DNA of 11,764 nucleotides, taken from NCBI GenBank assembly GCA_947628395.1, contig CANQZP010000041.1, positions 1 to 11,764 of the forward strand. The letters run 5' to 3'. Shown here piece after piece: positions 4,595 through 11,764 of this stretch (the stretch's first letter is position 1; every line of letters starts with the position of its first letter). Origin of the DNA: an uncultured Clostridia bacterium. Lineage in GTDB: Bacteria; Bacillota; Clostridia; TANB77; CAG-508. Made by a program: the position numbers and the translations under genes. Below the pieces are notes generated by a model. It ran no database searches. It was not told where the DNA came from and saw nothing but the letters and a program-made list of their open reading frames with translations.

Positions 4595-7500
4595 TTATCT
4601 CTCTTCTTCATCTTCAGTTCTTGTTTGATTGTTTTCTTCATTTCTGTCTTGATTTTGTGTTCTACGACTTATTTCATTATTAATATTTTTATTTTGTTCA
4701 TTTTCTTTTTGAATTGTTTCTGCTAATTTAGCTCCAGCAAGTGCAGCAATAACAAGTTCAGATATATTAGATAAATCTACTCCATTCATAGTACTTTGCA
4801 TTGTAGCACCTAAATTTGTGAAATTTATTTTTTCTAATTGATTAAATAATTCTACTATTGCACTTGAATCAGTATTTTGTAATGCACTTAAATATCCAGA
4901 ATAATCAAAATTTGGATGTGCCGCTGCATAATTTTGATGTATTGGTATAGCAGCTCCCTTTACATTATCAAAGAATTTAGTTGCTTCTTCTAGAGATTGA
5001 GAACCATTTACATTATTAGTAGTAGCATGAAGTAAATCATCTGCATCTTTGTATCCTTGTGTACTTGTAGCTTTACTCCATCCATTTACTTCATATTTAT
5101 CTAAATTAGCATATTCTCCACCAGCATGAGCTGCTGCTGTTTTAGTATTTGTAACATCATCTTTAGCTCTATTTATTAATTCCTGATCTATGCCATTATT
5201 ATTATCTTGATGTAAATTTTGATTTTTCGCATTTGTATTTGCAATATCACTGTTATGTGCATTAATTGCTTCGTCTACTCTTGCTTGATTTTTCATATTT
5301 TCTATAAAGCTCATTACTGCTGCTCCTACAGCAATATTAGCAAATAATAATTTTCCTTTAGTTTGTTGTCCTTTATTTAACAATTCTACAGGCGATTCTA
5401 TAGAATATTTTCCAATATCAATTTTATTATTTGGATTCCATAAGATTTGTTTTATATTTGTTTGTGATTGTTCAAATTCTTTCATATCATTTGTAATTGT
5501 AATATTTTCTGTTTCTCTTCTTTGTTTTGCCATTTCTGCCATTTGAGCATCTGCTTCTCTTGTATCAGGATTATATCTTCCAGCTATCCAACCTGAAATA
5601 TTTCTAAAAGCACTAGATTTTTCTTTAGCACCATTTTCAAAAATCTTAAGATCATTAACAGCATTTCTCGAATCATTTTCAGCTAAAGTTCTTAAATTTG
5701 TAAGTGTAAATAATAATTGCTCTTGCTCCTGTGTTCTAGATTCCATTTCTAATAGGCTATTTATATTTTGATTTATTTGTTCAATAGCAGCATTATTTCT
5801 AGTTACAGTTTCGTTTGTTTCTCTAGACATTCTTTCTTTTACAGCATCTAAATATAAATTATCAGTTTTATGTTGTTTCATAAAGTTTGGATCCAAATAA
5901 TCATTATCATATCCTGCTTTTATTACTTGATTAAATTTCATATTTGCCTTATCTGCTGTTTGTGTCAATACTGCAAATTCTTCTGGTGTTAAATTATTAA
6001 TATTTTCTCTTAATGCATTCATTTTTGCATCAGTTCTATTAATTGCATTAGCTATAGCTGCTATCGGCTTCAATACTAATTTACCTGGGATTGTTACTAT
6101 TGATAGTAATTTATGCATAGTATCATCATTTTTACTTGGTAATATTGGCATATGAGCCATTTGATACATCATTCTTCCAATTGTTCCACAATGCTCAGTT
6201 TTGGTATCATTATATATTTCCCAAAAACTTCTAATTGGTAGCTTACTTCCTTTTTCATCTTCTTTTACATTAGTTTGGCCTTTTTTATCTTCTATTACAG
6301 CTGGTGGTTGAAAATCATCTTTTGGTTTATTTTCATTTTGTTGTTCTGGATTCTTTTCACCTTTTCTCAAACTTGATAGTTCATCTCTTGCTTTTTGTAT
6401 TTCCTCCATTAATTTTTGTTTTTCTTCCATTGTTTTAGCGTCTAAATGTTTTTGCTCTAAATCTGCTATTTTTTTCTTTAATACATCTATTTGATTTTTT
6501 ACTACATTGTTTTCTTCTTTATTTACTTCTGATTTTATTCCATGATTTAATAAATATTGATCATATTCTGGATCTCCTGGTCTTAATCCTTCTGCTTTTA
6601 ATTCATCAATTTGTTCTTTAGTTAAATTCGGATTCCATTTTATTTCTTCTTTCTTTTCCTCTTCAATTTTTTCTGGTTTTATTCCGTGATTTAATAAATA
6701 TTGATCATATTCTGGATCTCCTGGTTCTAAACCTTCTGCTTTTAATTCATCAATTTGCTCTGGTGTTAATTTTGAATTCCATTTTATTTCATCATTCATA
6801 GGTCCATAATGCGCACTTACTGTTCCATCATCTCTTTCTTCATCTTCCCAACCTTGTGACCAAGATTTGTTTTCATTATCCATAGGTCCATAATGCGCAC
6901 TTGCTGTTCCGTCATCTCTTTCTTCATCTCCCCAACCTTGTGACCAGTTATCATATGAATTTTCTCGTGTTATTTCTTCTAAATTGCTAATAATATTATC
7001 TAATATTTCTTCATTAATTTGACCATCTTTTAATATCTTAGAAGTATTATTGTTTATTCTATTAAACATGTCTTCTATTTCTTTTATGGCAGATTTGATT
7101 TTTTCATTATCACCATTTTGAATAGCTTCCTTTATTCCTCTATAAAATTCTAATGCTTGTTGCGGATTCATATCTTCTATATTTATTTTATTTGAATCAA
7201 CTTCTTTTATTTCTTCTTTTAATATTTTTCTTGCAACTTTAAATGGAGTAGCTACACCATCATCCATTCCATCTGCTCCATCATAAATAATTTCATATTC
7301 ATCTTCATTGAAATCTAATCCTGTTGCTTCTTTAAATTGTTCCTCTGGACTTGTCATTCCTTCTACCATATATCCTTCAAATAAAACTTCTTGAACAGGT
7401 TCTTGATTTTCTTGAGCTTCTTCATCAATTTCTTCTTGAGCATCTTTTCTATTATTTCTTTCATTTACTTTTTCAAGGTATTCATCTAATATATCTTGAA

Positions 7501-7627
7501 TTGCTTTTTTATCTTCATCTGATAAATCTTGTTCTTCTACTAGATATCTTTTAAGAAAATTAATTCTTTCTTGATCAGTTCCCATTTGGTTTATTAGATA
7601 AGTTACTTGTTCAACTTTTTCTCCCAT
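4595..7627 (-). CDS. Large hydrophilic repeat protein with hydrophobic segments, 1010 residues
   Basis: Unrecognised. ATG at 7627 with AAGGAGAT ten bases upstream. An acidic N-terminal half (1-225) has helical Glu-rich stretches. Two tandem repeat pairs follow: W-S-Q-G-W units at 228-249 and 256-277 (each with DEERDDGT and SAHYGPM) and 35-residue units at 283-317 and 331-365 (each with QIDELKAEGL and GDPEYDQYLLNHGIK). A coiled-coil-like stretch (370-425) precedes a Pro/Lys/Glu linker. The second half has hydrophobic stretches at about 504-530, 758-776 and 953-971, possible membrane or amphipathic segments, separated by long Gln/Asn-rich helical regions (530-740), and a very hydrophilic tail ending EDEEER. 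No signal peptide, no LPXTG, no recognisable enzyme motif. It heads a four-gene operon with its own promoter. A structural, scaffold or membrane-remodelling role is speculation. Confidence 0.9.
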   Translation of the reverse strand: MGEKVEQVTYLINQMGTDQERINFLKRYLVEEQDLSDEDKKAIQDILDEYLEKVNERNNRKDAQEEIDEEAQENQEPVQEVLFEGYMVEGMTSPEEQFKEATGLDFNEDEYEIIYDGADGMDDGVATPFKVARKILKEEIKEVDSNKINIEDMNPQQALEFYRGIKEAIQNGDNEKIKSAIKEIEDMFNRINNNTSKILKDGQINEEILDNIISNLEEITRENSYDNWSQGWGDEERDDGTASAHYGPMDNENKSWSQGWEDEERDDGTVSAHYGPMNDEIKWNSKLTPEQIDELKAEGLEPGDPEYDQYLLNHGIKPEKIEEEKKEEIKWNPNLTKEQIDELKAEGLRPGDPEYDQYLLNHGIKSEVNKEENNVVKNQIDVLKKKIADLEQKHLDAKTMEEKQKLMEEIQKARDELSSLRKGEKNPEQQNENKPKDDFQPPAVIEDKKGQTNVKEDEKGSKLPIRSFWEIYNDTKTEHCGTIGRMMYQMAHMPILPSKNDDTMHKLLSIVTIPGKLVLKPIAAIANAINRTDAKMNALRENINNLTPEEFAVLTQTADKANMKFNQVIKAGYDNDYLDPNFMKQHKTDNLYLDAVKERMSRETNETVTRNNAAIEQINQNINSLLEMESRTQEQEQLLFTLTNLRTLAENDSRNAVNDLKIFENGAKEKSSAFRNISGWIAGRYNPDTREADAQMAEMAKQRRETENITITNDMKEFEQSQTNIKQILWNPNNKIDIGKYSIESPVELLNKGQQTKGKLLFANIAVGAAVMSFIENMKNQARVDEAINAHNSDIANTNAKNQNLHQDNNNGIDQELINRAKDDVTNTKTAAAHAGGEYANLDKYEVNGWSKATSTQGYKDADDLLHATTNNVNGSQSLEEATKFFDNVKGAAIPIHQNYAAAHPNFDYSGYLSALQNTDSSAIVELFNQLEKINFTNLGATMQSTMNGVDLSNISELVIAALAGAKLAETIQKENEQNKNINNEISRRTQNQDRNEENNQTRTEDEEER
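6533..6781 (-). repeat. Tandem 35-residue coding repeat, second pair in the 1010-residue protein
   Basis: Two nearly identical coding copies, 6677-6781 and 6533-6637, offset by 144 bases (48 codons). Each encodes W-N-x-x-L-T, then EQIDELKAEGL, PGDPEYDQYLLNHGIK. The DNA copies differ at only a few positions, which suggests a recent duplication or gene conversion. The intervening bases encode an acidic, Lys-rich linker. Confidence 0.9.
6797..6946 (-). repeat. Tandem 22-residue coding repeat, first pair in the 1010-residue protein
   Basis: Copies at 6881-6946 and 6797-6862, offset by 84 bases (28 codons). Each encodes WSQGW, DEERDDGT and SAHYGPM, differing at two residues (G/E and A/V). DNA identity is very high. 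Unlike the neighbouring LT-EQIDELK repeat this unit is rich in Asp, Gly, Trp and His, and I do not recognise it. Confidence 0.9.
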
Positions 7628-7674
7628 ATTTTTTTATCTCCTTTTTATTTATATTATTTTACACAACTATAAAT

Positions 7675-7703
7675 ATTTTACCATATATTTTCAATTTTTG
7701 CAA
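7675..7703 (-). promoter_or_regulatory. Promoter of the four-gene unknown operon
   Basis: TTGCAA (7698-7703) and TAAAAT (7675-7680) are separated by 17 bases, with TGG directly before the -10 box (extended -10). It lies 48 bases upstream of the 1010-residue gene and downstream of the trmFO terminator, giving the cassette its own transcription unit. The rest of 7628-7800 is extremely AT-rich and holds no other feature I can support. Confidence 0.65.
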
Positions 7704-7790
7704 TATTATGTACACTATTTTATCTATTTTTATTATTAATTTTATCAAATAATATTATATTTTGTCTATTAAGATTCAATAAAGTAACAA

Positions 7791-7837
7791 AAAAGTAATT
7801 AAAAAGTAATATGACTTATCCAATCATATTACTTTTT
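7791..7837 (-). terminator. Intrinsic terminator overlapping the trmFO stop codon
   Basis: AAAAAGTAATATGA (7801-7814) pairs perfectly over 14 bases with 7824-7837 around a nine-base loop. On the minus strand the second arm ends in five U (7805-7801), followed by AATTACUUUU. The trmFO stop TAA (7816-7818) lies in the loop, so the hairpin is encoded by the last six codons plus the 3' flank. The stem is almost all A-T, but its length and U-rich exit fit an intrinsic terminator in such a genome. Confidence 0.75.
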
Positions 7838-9117
7838 AGAATCTCTATTCCTCTTTTAGATAATTCTTCATATCTTTGTTTTTTGTCTTTTATCTTTTCA
7901 GATAATGGTGGTAATATTCCAAAATTAGCATTCATTGGCTGAAATCTTTCATTTGTAGTTGATATATATTTCGATAATGCTCCTATCATTGTCTCTTCTG
8001 GCAAAACAAACTTTGATTCATTTTTTACCATCTTGTATGCATTTATTCCTGCCATTAATCCTGAAGCTATAGATTCTACATATCCTTCAACACCTGTAAT
8101 TTGCCCTGCAAAAAATATATTTTTATTTTTTCTAAAATTAAAAGTTTCATCTAGCAAAACACTTGAATTTATGTATGTATTTCTATGCATTACACCATAT
8201 TTTACAAATTCTGCATTTTCTAATCCTGGTATTAAAGAAAAAACTCTTTTTTGTTCTCCAAATTTTAAATTTGTCTGAAATCCTACTATATTGTATATAG
8301 TTCCAGATTCATTATCTTGTCTTAATTGTACTATTGCATAAGGCCTTTTCCCTGTTCTTGGATCATCAAATCCAACTGGCTTTAATGGTCCAAATCTTAA
8401 AGTATCTACTCCTCTTTTAGCCATTACTTCTATTGGCATGCACCCCTCAAATATCTCTCTTTTCTCAAATTCATGAAGATTTACTATTTCAGCATTTACT
8501 AATTCATTCCAAAATTTTTTATATTCTTCTTCATTCATAGGTAAATTTATATAACTACTTTCACCTTTTCCGTACCTATCACCTAAGAATCCTATATTCA
8601 TATCTACTGAACTTTTTTCTACTATTGGTGCCGCAGCATCATAAAAATATAGTGAATCTTCTTCCACAATTTTTGCAATTTCTGTGGATAAATTCTCTGA
8701 TGTAAGAGGTCCTGTTGCAATAATTGTTATTTCATCTTCATTAATTTTTGTTACTTCTTTTGATATTATTTCTATATTATCTATCTCTTTAATTTTTCTA
8801 GTAACTTCTTCAGAAAATTTTTCTCTATCTACAGCTAATGCCTGTCCTGCCGGCACTTTAGTTTCATCAGCAGTTTTTATTAAAAGTGAGTCTAACATTC
8901 TCAATTCTTCTTTTAACATTCCACAAGCATTTGATAATAAATTTGATTTAAATGAATTACTACATACTATTTCAGCTAAGTTTTTATTTGAATGTGCTGG
9001 AGAAAATTTTTCAGGTTTCATTTCATATAATTTTACTTTTATTCCTCTTTTTGCAATTTGATATGCGGCTTCGCATCCTGCTAAGCCGCCTCCAATTATA
9101 TTTATATATTTTTCCAT
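7816..9117 (-). CDS. trmFO: Folate-dependent tRNA (uracil-54-C5)-methyltransferase TrmFO
   Basis: Flavoprotein that methylates U54 in the T-loop of tRNAs to ribothymidine, using 5,10-methylenetetrahydrofolate as carbon donor and reduced FAD, in the cytoplasm. 433 residues, normal length. The N-terminal dinucleotide fold has IIGGGLAGCEAAYQIAKRG (7-25); AHSNKNLAEIVCSNSFKSN (41-59) carries C52 and FEGCMPIEVMAKRG carries C226, matching the two functional cysteines of the Bacillus subtilis enzyme (C53 and C226). Further family signatures are TLRFGPLKPVGF (239-250), DDPRTGKRPYAIVQLRQDN, GVMHRNTYIN and the C-terminal FAD contact AGQITGVEGYVESIASGLMAG. ATG at 9117 with AAAGGA seven bases upstream. 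It follows the 547-residue gene by 26 bases, so they are co-transcribed. Its usual Bacillus neighbours topA and xerC-like genes are not in the window. Confidence 0.97.
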   Translation of the reverse strand: MEKYINIIGGGLAGCEAAYQIAKRGIKVKLYEMKPEKFSPAHSNKNLAEIVCSNSFKSNLLSNACGMLKEELRMLDSLLIKTADETKVPAGQALAVDREKFSEEVTRKIKEIDNIEIISKEVTKINEDEITIIATGPLTSENLSTEIAKIVEEDSLYFYDAAAPIVEKSSVDMNIGFLGDRYGKGESSYINLPMNEEEYKKFWNELVNAEIVNLHEFEKREIFEGCMPIEVMAKRGVDTLRFGPLKPVGFDDPRTGKRPYAIVQLRQDNESGTIYNIVGFQTNLKFGEQKRVFSLIPGLENAEFVKYGVMHRNTYINSSVLLDETFNFRKNKNIFFAGQITGVEGYVESIASGLMAGINAYKMVKNESKFVLPEETMIGALSKYISTTNERFQPMNANFGILPPLSEKIKDKKQRYEELSKRGIEILKSNMIG

Positions 9118-9143
9118 GTTTATTCCTTTTATTCAATAATAAA

Positions 9144-10787
9144 TTATTTTAACATTTGCTCAATAATTTCTAACTTCAATTGTTCTAAAGTTTTTTTCTG
9201 ATTATTTCCTGCTCTTAAACTTATTCCCTTAGACTTAGCAATCTGCATTAATGCTGTTTCCTCTTGACCTTTTCCTAATTTTTCAGCTTCTTCTTTTATT
9301 TGTTCATTTACATTCTCTAGAGCCTTCTTATTTTCTTCATCTAAGTCATTTTCATCAGCTATTTTGCAGAAATATTGCTCATTCTTTATCTCTTCTATTA
9401 TCTTATTATCTATATTCTGCTCTTCTCCATCAAGTTCAATATAAGCTAGTCCAATTTTTTCTGCAAATTTTGCCTTTTTTCTAATTTGCTTTTTATCACT
9501 ATCACTTATTATTTCTTCATCTACATCATCTAAATATGTAAAATCATAATTTATTTCTAAAAGATTTTGAACATCATATTTTACTTCTTTAGATATAATT
9601 GTTTGAAGATAACTTTCTGCTAAATTATTTAAGTCCCTATCTTCCATTCTTATATTGAAATTCTCAAAATATTTTAATAATTTATATATATTTGTATCTA
9701 GTCTAGAAATCTCTTTATTACTTAAATGCAAATCATATAATTCTTCCATTTTGTCGATTTCTTCTTCCTCATCTATCTTACATTTCGCATCATAAATATA
9801 TACATCTCCATATTTTTTTCCTTTTGAATTTCCACATTCCAAAGTATAAAGGCCATTATTAAATTCTATTTTTATCTTTCTTGATTTTTCTCCTTCTGCA
9901 AGCAAAGGTATATTTCCATGAAATTCTCGTTTTGAAAAGAATCTTTTAACACTACTTATTATTCTTTTGAAACCAGTTTCTTCCTTTTGTACATTTGCTA
10001 AACCATACTCTAAATATGTATCAGCAACTCTTGATAATTTATTTATTGCTGTTTTATTTAAAAAGCCCTCTCTTTTTAAATCTTTCATACCATTAAAATT
10101 ATATACCATTTCAAATGGTAATTTTGCTTTATTCTTATCATTTATTGCGTCAATATATTTTTTTATAATTTCATCAGACTCTTCTTCTTTGTAATGTTCT
10201 TCTAAAGCCTTACACAAAGTAATATCTATCTCATCTTTTATAAAATCTCCGAATTTTGATTGTAAATGTTCAATATATTCTCTTCCTGCTTTTTTATTTT
10301 CTAAAAGTTTTACTCTAATTTCTTGAGCTTTTAAATCAATTGTATCTTCTTTTTTAAATAAATATTCTCCTCTTCCACAGTCTAAAATTATTGTTAATTT
10401 CTCTTCTTTTTTAGTTTCTACTTCTTTTTTTTCTTCTTTAGGTTTTTCTTCTTTTTTCTCTTCTTCTTTTGGTTCTTTTTTTTCTGTAGTTGGCTCATTT
10501 ATTTTTTCTAATATTTCTTTATTTAATTCTAATTCCTTTTTTATAGCTTCTAGCTTTTCTTTATCTTCAGGGCTATTTTTTTCTGACAATTCTTTATATA
10601 AATTCTCGTAATATTTATTCATATTTTTTATTACTTTTACATTAAGATTGTCATCATCTTTAGTTATCTTTTCATTTTCTGGACTTTTATCTTTCTTATC
10701 ATCTACTTTTTCTGGTTGCACTGGATTTTCATTTGTATTTAGAATTTCTAATTCTTCTTTTTTTTCAACTAATTCTTTAACCTCCAT
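9144..10787 (-). CDS. Hydrophilic protein of unknown function, 547 residues
   Basis: Unrecognised. ATG at 10787 with AAAAAGGAG eight bases upstream, only 15 bases after the deoD stop. Residues 1-95 are acidic and helical; 99-130 is a low-complexity Lys/Glu/Pro linker; 131-500 looks globular and mixed, with two similar beta-rich patches (LTIILDCGRGEYLF, 131-144, and KIEFNNGLYTLECG, 306-319); 437-510 is helical and acidic. The last 36 residues (LMQIAKSKGISLRAGNNQ, then KKTLEQLKLEIIEQMLK) recall small helix-extended-loop-helix motifs of the SAP or Rho-N type, which would suggest nucleic acid binding; this is weak. No signal peptide or membrane segment. It sits between two genes of nucleoside and tRNA metabolism, which does not by itself define a role. 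The linker and acidic make-up resemble the proteins of the neighbouring cassette. Confidence 0.9.
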   Translation of the reverse strand: MEVKELVEKKEELEILNTNENPVQPEKVDDKKDKSPENEKITKDDDNLNVKVIKNMNKYYENLYKELSEKNSPEDKEKLEAIKKELELNKEILEKINEPTTEKKEPKEEEKKEEKPKEEKKEVETKKEEKLTIILDCGRGEYLFKKEDTIDLKAQEIRVKLLENKKAGREYIEHLQSKFGDFIKDEIDITLCKALEEHYKEEESDEIIKKYIDAINDKNKAKLPFEMVYNFNGMKDLKREGFLNKTAINKLSRVADTYLEYGLANVQKEETGFKRIISSVKRFFSKREFHGNIPLLAEGEKSRKIKIEFNNGLYTLECGNSKGKKYGDVYIYDAKCKIDEEEEIDKMEELYDLHLSNKEISRLDTNIYKLLKYFENFNIRMEDRDLNNLAESYLQTIISKEVKYDVQNLLEINYDFTYLDDVDEEIISDSDKKQIRKKAKFAEKIGLAYIELDGEEQNIDNKIIEEIKNEQYFCKIADENDLDEENKKALENVNEQIKEEAEKLGKGQEETALMQIAKSKGISLRAGNNQKKTLEQLKLEIIEQMLK

Positions 10788-10802
10788 AGATAAAGCTCCT
10801 TT

Positions 10803-11525
10803 TTATTTTATATTAATACTTGCCTCTAATGCTACTTTTATCATATCATTTAGTGATTTCTCCCTTTGGTCTGCTGATAAAGATTGTTTTTTACAAATTG
10901 AATCTACTACAGTTAACATACAAGCAGCTTTTTTCTTTAGTACTTTTGCTGTATAAAATAACGAAAATGATTCCATCTCTGCCCCTACTATATTTTCTTC
11001 CTTAGGAAATCTTTTTAATAATTCTTCTAGATTTTCTATATATGGATCAAAACATTCTGTACATGCAATATTTTCTTTTCTAATTTGTATATTATTTTCT
11101 TTTGCTGTTTTTTCTAGAAGATTATTTAGGTTTTCATCTGCTTCTACAATATGAATATCTTTCCCATTCATATTTTTAGCAAAATTTCCTTCTGTATAAC
11201 TTTTTCCTACTAATATAGTTTCTAATAAGTTAATGTCTGGATTATATGCACCACATGATCCTACTCTAATTATTGTCTCTACATCATATATTTTATATAG
11301 TTCATAACTATATATTCCCATACTAGGCATTCCCATTCCAGATGCCATTACTGTTATTTCTTTTCCTTTATATTTTCCTGTATAAGCTAAAATATTTCTA
11401 ACTGAGTTTACTAATCTATATTCTTCAAGAAAATTTTCTGCTATGTACTTAGCTCTTAATGGGTCACCCGGCATAATTACAGTTTTTGCAATATCTTCTT
11501 TTTTTGATTCTATATGAGGTGTCAT
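10803..11525 (-). CDS. deoD: Purine nucleoside phosphorylase, DeoD type
   Basis: Reversibly cleaves purine ribo- and deoxyribonucleosides with phosphate to the free base and (deoxy)ribose-1-phosphate, for purine salvage in the cytoplasm; the family is a homohexamer. 240 residues, the normal length. Visible active-site elements relative to the E. coli enzyme are H4 (MTPHI, donated by a neighbouring subunit), the phosphate-binding PGDPLRAKYIAE (19-30) with R24, R43, RVGSCGA (87-93) with R87, the ribose-binding AEMES (182-186), the catalytic Asp D208 in TVVDS, and R221 in SADQREKSLNDM, at the same spacing as E. coli D204 and R217. ATG at 11525 with AAAGGAGAG a few bases upstream. First gene of a probable operon with the 547-residue gene and trmFO. 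The long helix-side insert is more charged than in E. coli, otherwise typical. Confidence 0.96.
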   Translation of the reverse strand: MTPHIESKKEDIAKTVIMPGDPLRAKYIAENFLEEYRLVNSVRNILAYTGKYKGKEITVMASGMGMPSMGIYSYELYKIYDVETIIRVGSCGAYNPDINLLETILVGKSYTEGNFAKNMNGKDIHIVEADENLNNLLEKTAKENNIQIRKENIACTECFDPYIENLEELLKRFPKEENIVGAEMESFSLFYTAKVLKKKAACMLTVVDSICKKQSLSADQREKSLNDMIKVALEASINIK

Positions 11526-11549
11526 AATCTCTCCTTTACATTTTTTATC

Positions 11550-11578
11550 ATTATATACATAAATTTCACTATTTGCAA
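11550..11578 (-). promoter_or_regulatory. Promoter of deoD and downstream genes
   Basis: A consensus -10 box TATAAT (11550-11555) with TTGCAA (11573-11578) 17 bases upstream. The predicted start is near 11543, giving a leader of under 20 bases that is little more than the Shine-Dalgarno. Such a short leader leaves no room for a riboswitch between this promoter and deoD. Confidence 0.75.
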
Positions 11579-11659
11579 CAGTATTGTGCTTATTTTTTAT
11601 TATATTGTTTCTAGTCTATAAATTTATATTGCTGTATTTGAAAATACTTAAAAATAAAA

Positions 11660-11697
11660 GCTTTCTCGGCTCCGTAGTTTGACATTAACGGAACTTA
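11660..11697. other. Short GC-rich patch of unknown nature upstream of deoD
   Basis: Between two very AT-rich stretches lies a patch visibly richer in G and C (CTTTCTCGGCTCCGTAG, then CATTAACGGAAC). TCCGT (11671-11675) and ACGGA (11688-11692) can pair around 12 bases. No open reading frame of note crosses it. It could be part of a structured RNA or the remnant of a gene beyond the window edge; I cannot tell. Confidence 0.3.
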
Positions 11698-11724
11698 AAC
11701 ACTTTTAAATAACAATAATTAAGC

Positions 11725-11751
11725 TAACCACTGTAAATGGTTATTTTTTTT
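11725..11751 (+). terminator. Orphan plus-strand intrinsic terminator
   Basis: TAACCA (11725-11730) pairs with TGGTTA (11738-11743) around a seven-base loop and is followed by eight T (11744-11751). The T-run exists only on the plus strand, yet no plus-strand gene precedes it in the window. It may end a small plus-strand RNA starting within 11580-11700, or be a chance hairpin in AT-rich DNA. Confidence 0.5.
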
Positions 11752-11764
11752 GTCAAATTTTTCA

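Noticed and set aside
11679..11715. TTGACA on the plus strand at 11679-11684 as a promoter for the orphan terminator
   Set aside because: No acceptable -10 box at 16-18 bases; the nearest AT-rich hexamer is too far and the transcript before the terminator would be about 40 bases.
11732..11751. Minus-strand reading of the 11725-11743 hairpin as the terminator of a gene beyond the window
   Set aside because: The run of T follows the stem only on the plus strand; on the minus strand the stem is followed by GCTTAATT without a U-run.
11526..11764. Purine-responsive or other riboswitch upstream of deoD
   Set aside because: None of the conserved purine riboswitch sequence is visible, and the deoD promoter leaves a leader of under 20 bases.
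1..11764. Mollicute-type genetic code (TGA read as Trp), suggested by the low GC content
   Set aside because: All coding frames run without in-frame TGA, tryptophans I checked are TGG, and strong Gram-positive type signals fit the standard bacterial code.

Overview
The window looks like chromosomal DNA of a very AT-rich bacterium of the Bacillota (Clostridia-like or a related, possibly uncultured host-associated lineage). The reasons are strong AGGAGG-type ribosome binding sites, AT-rich coding sequence, sigma-A type promoters with 17-base spacers, a folate-type TrmFO with both expected cysteines, and EF-G, S12 and S7 proteins that follow the Bacillus/Clostridium versions closely, including the S12 insertion that puts the streptomycin lysines at K56 and K101. 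The standard bacterial code fits: no Trp is read from TGA. I cannot name the genus. Every gene I can support lies on the minus strand, so transcription runs from high to low coordinates.

Reading in that direction, the first block (11578 down to about 7800) is a likely operon: promoter, deoD (purine nucleoside phosphorylase), a 547-residue hydrophilic protein of unknown function, and trmFO (tRNA m5U54 methyltransferase), ending in a terminator hairpin that contains the trmFO stop codon. The second block (7703 to about 3110) has its own promoter and holds four tightly packed unrecognised genes: a 1010-residue protein with internal tandem repeats and three hydrophobic stretches, a 91-residue protein, a 272-residue single-span membrane protein built on a duplicated module, and a 78-residue protein whose fold pattern resembles the 91-residue one. 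This cassette is the best candidate here for something undescribed.

The third block (3187 down to 1) is the streptomycin operon rpsL-rpsG-fusA; fusA runs off the window edge. Its promoter overlaps the terminator of the preceding cassette, so a single stretch both ends one operon and starts the next. rpoC is not next to rpsL, unlike the classical rpoB-rpoC-rpsL order.

The most striking non-coding structure is between rpsG and fusA. Two large imperfect palindromes of about 139 and 129 bases lie back to back, share a conserved asymmetric internal loop and right-arm motif, and have imperfect pairs that are almost all G-T as read on the plus strand, the strand opposite to the operon mRNA. They look like two diverged members of a hairpin repeat family. 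A short GC-rich patch and an orphan plus-strand terminator lie upstream of deoD.
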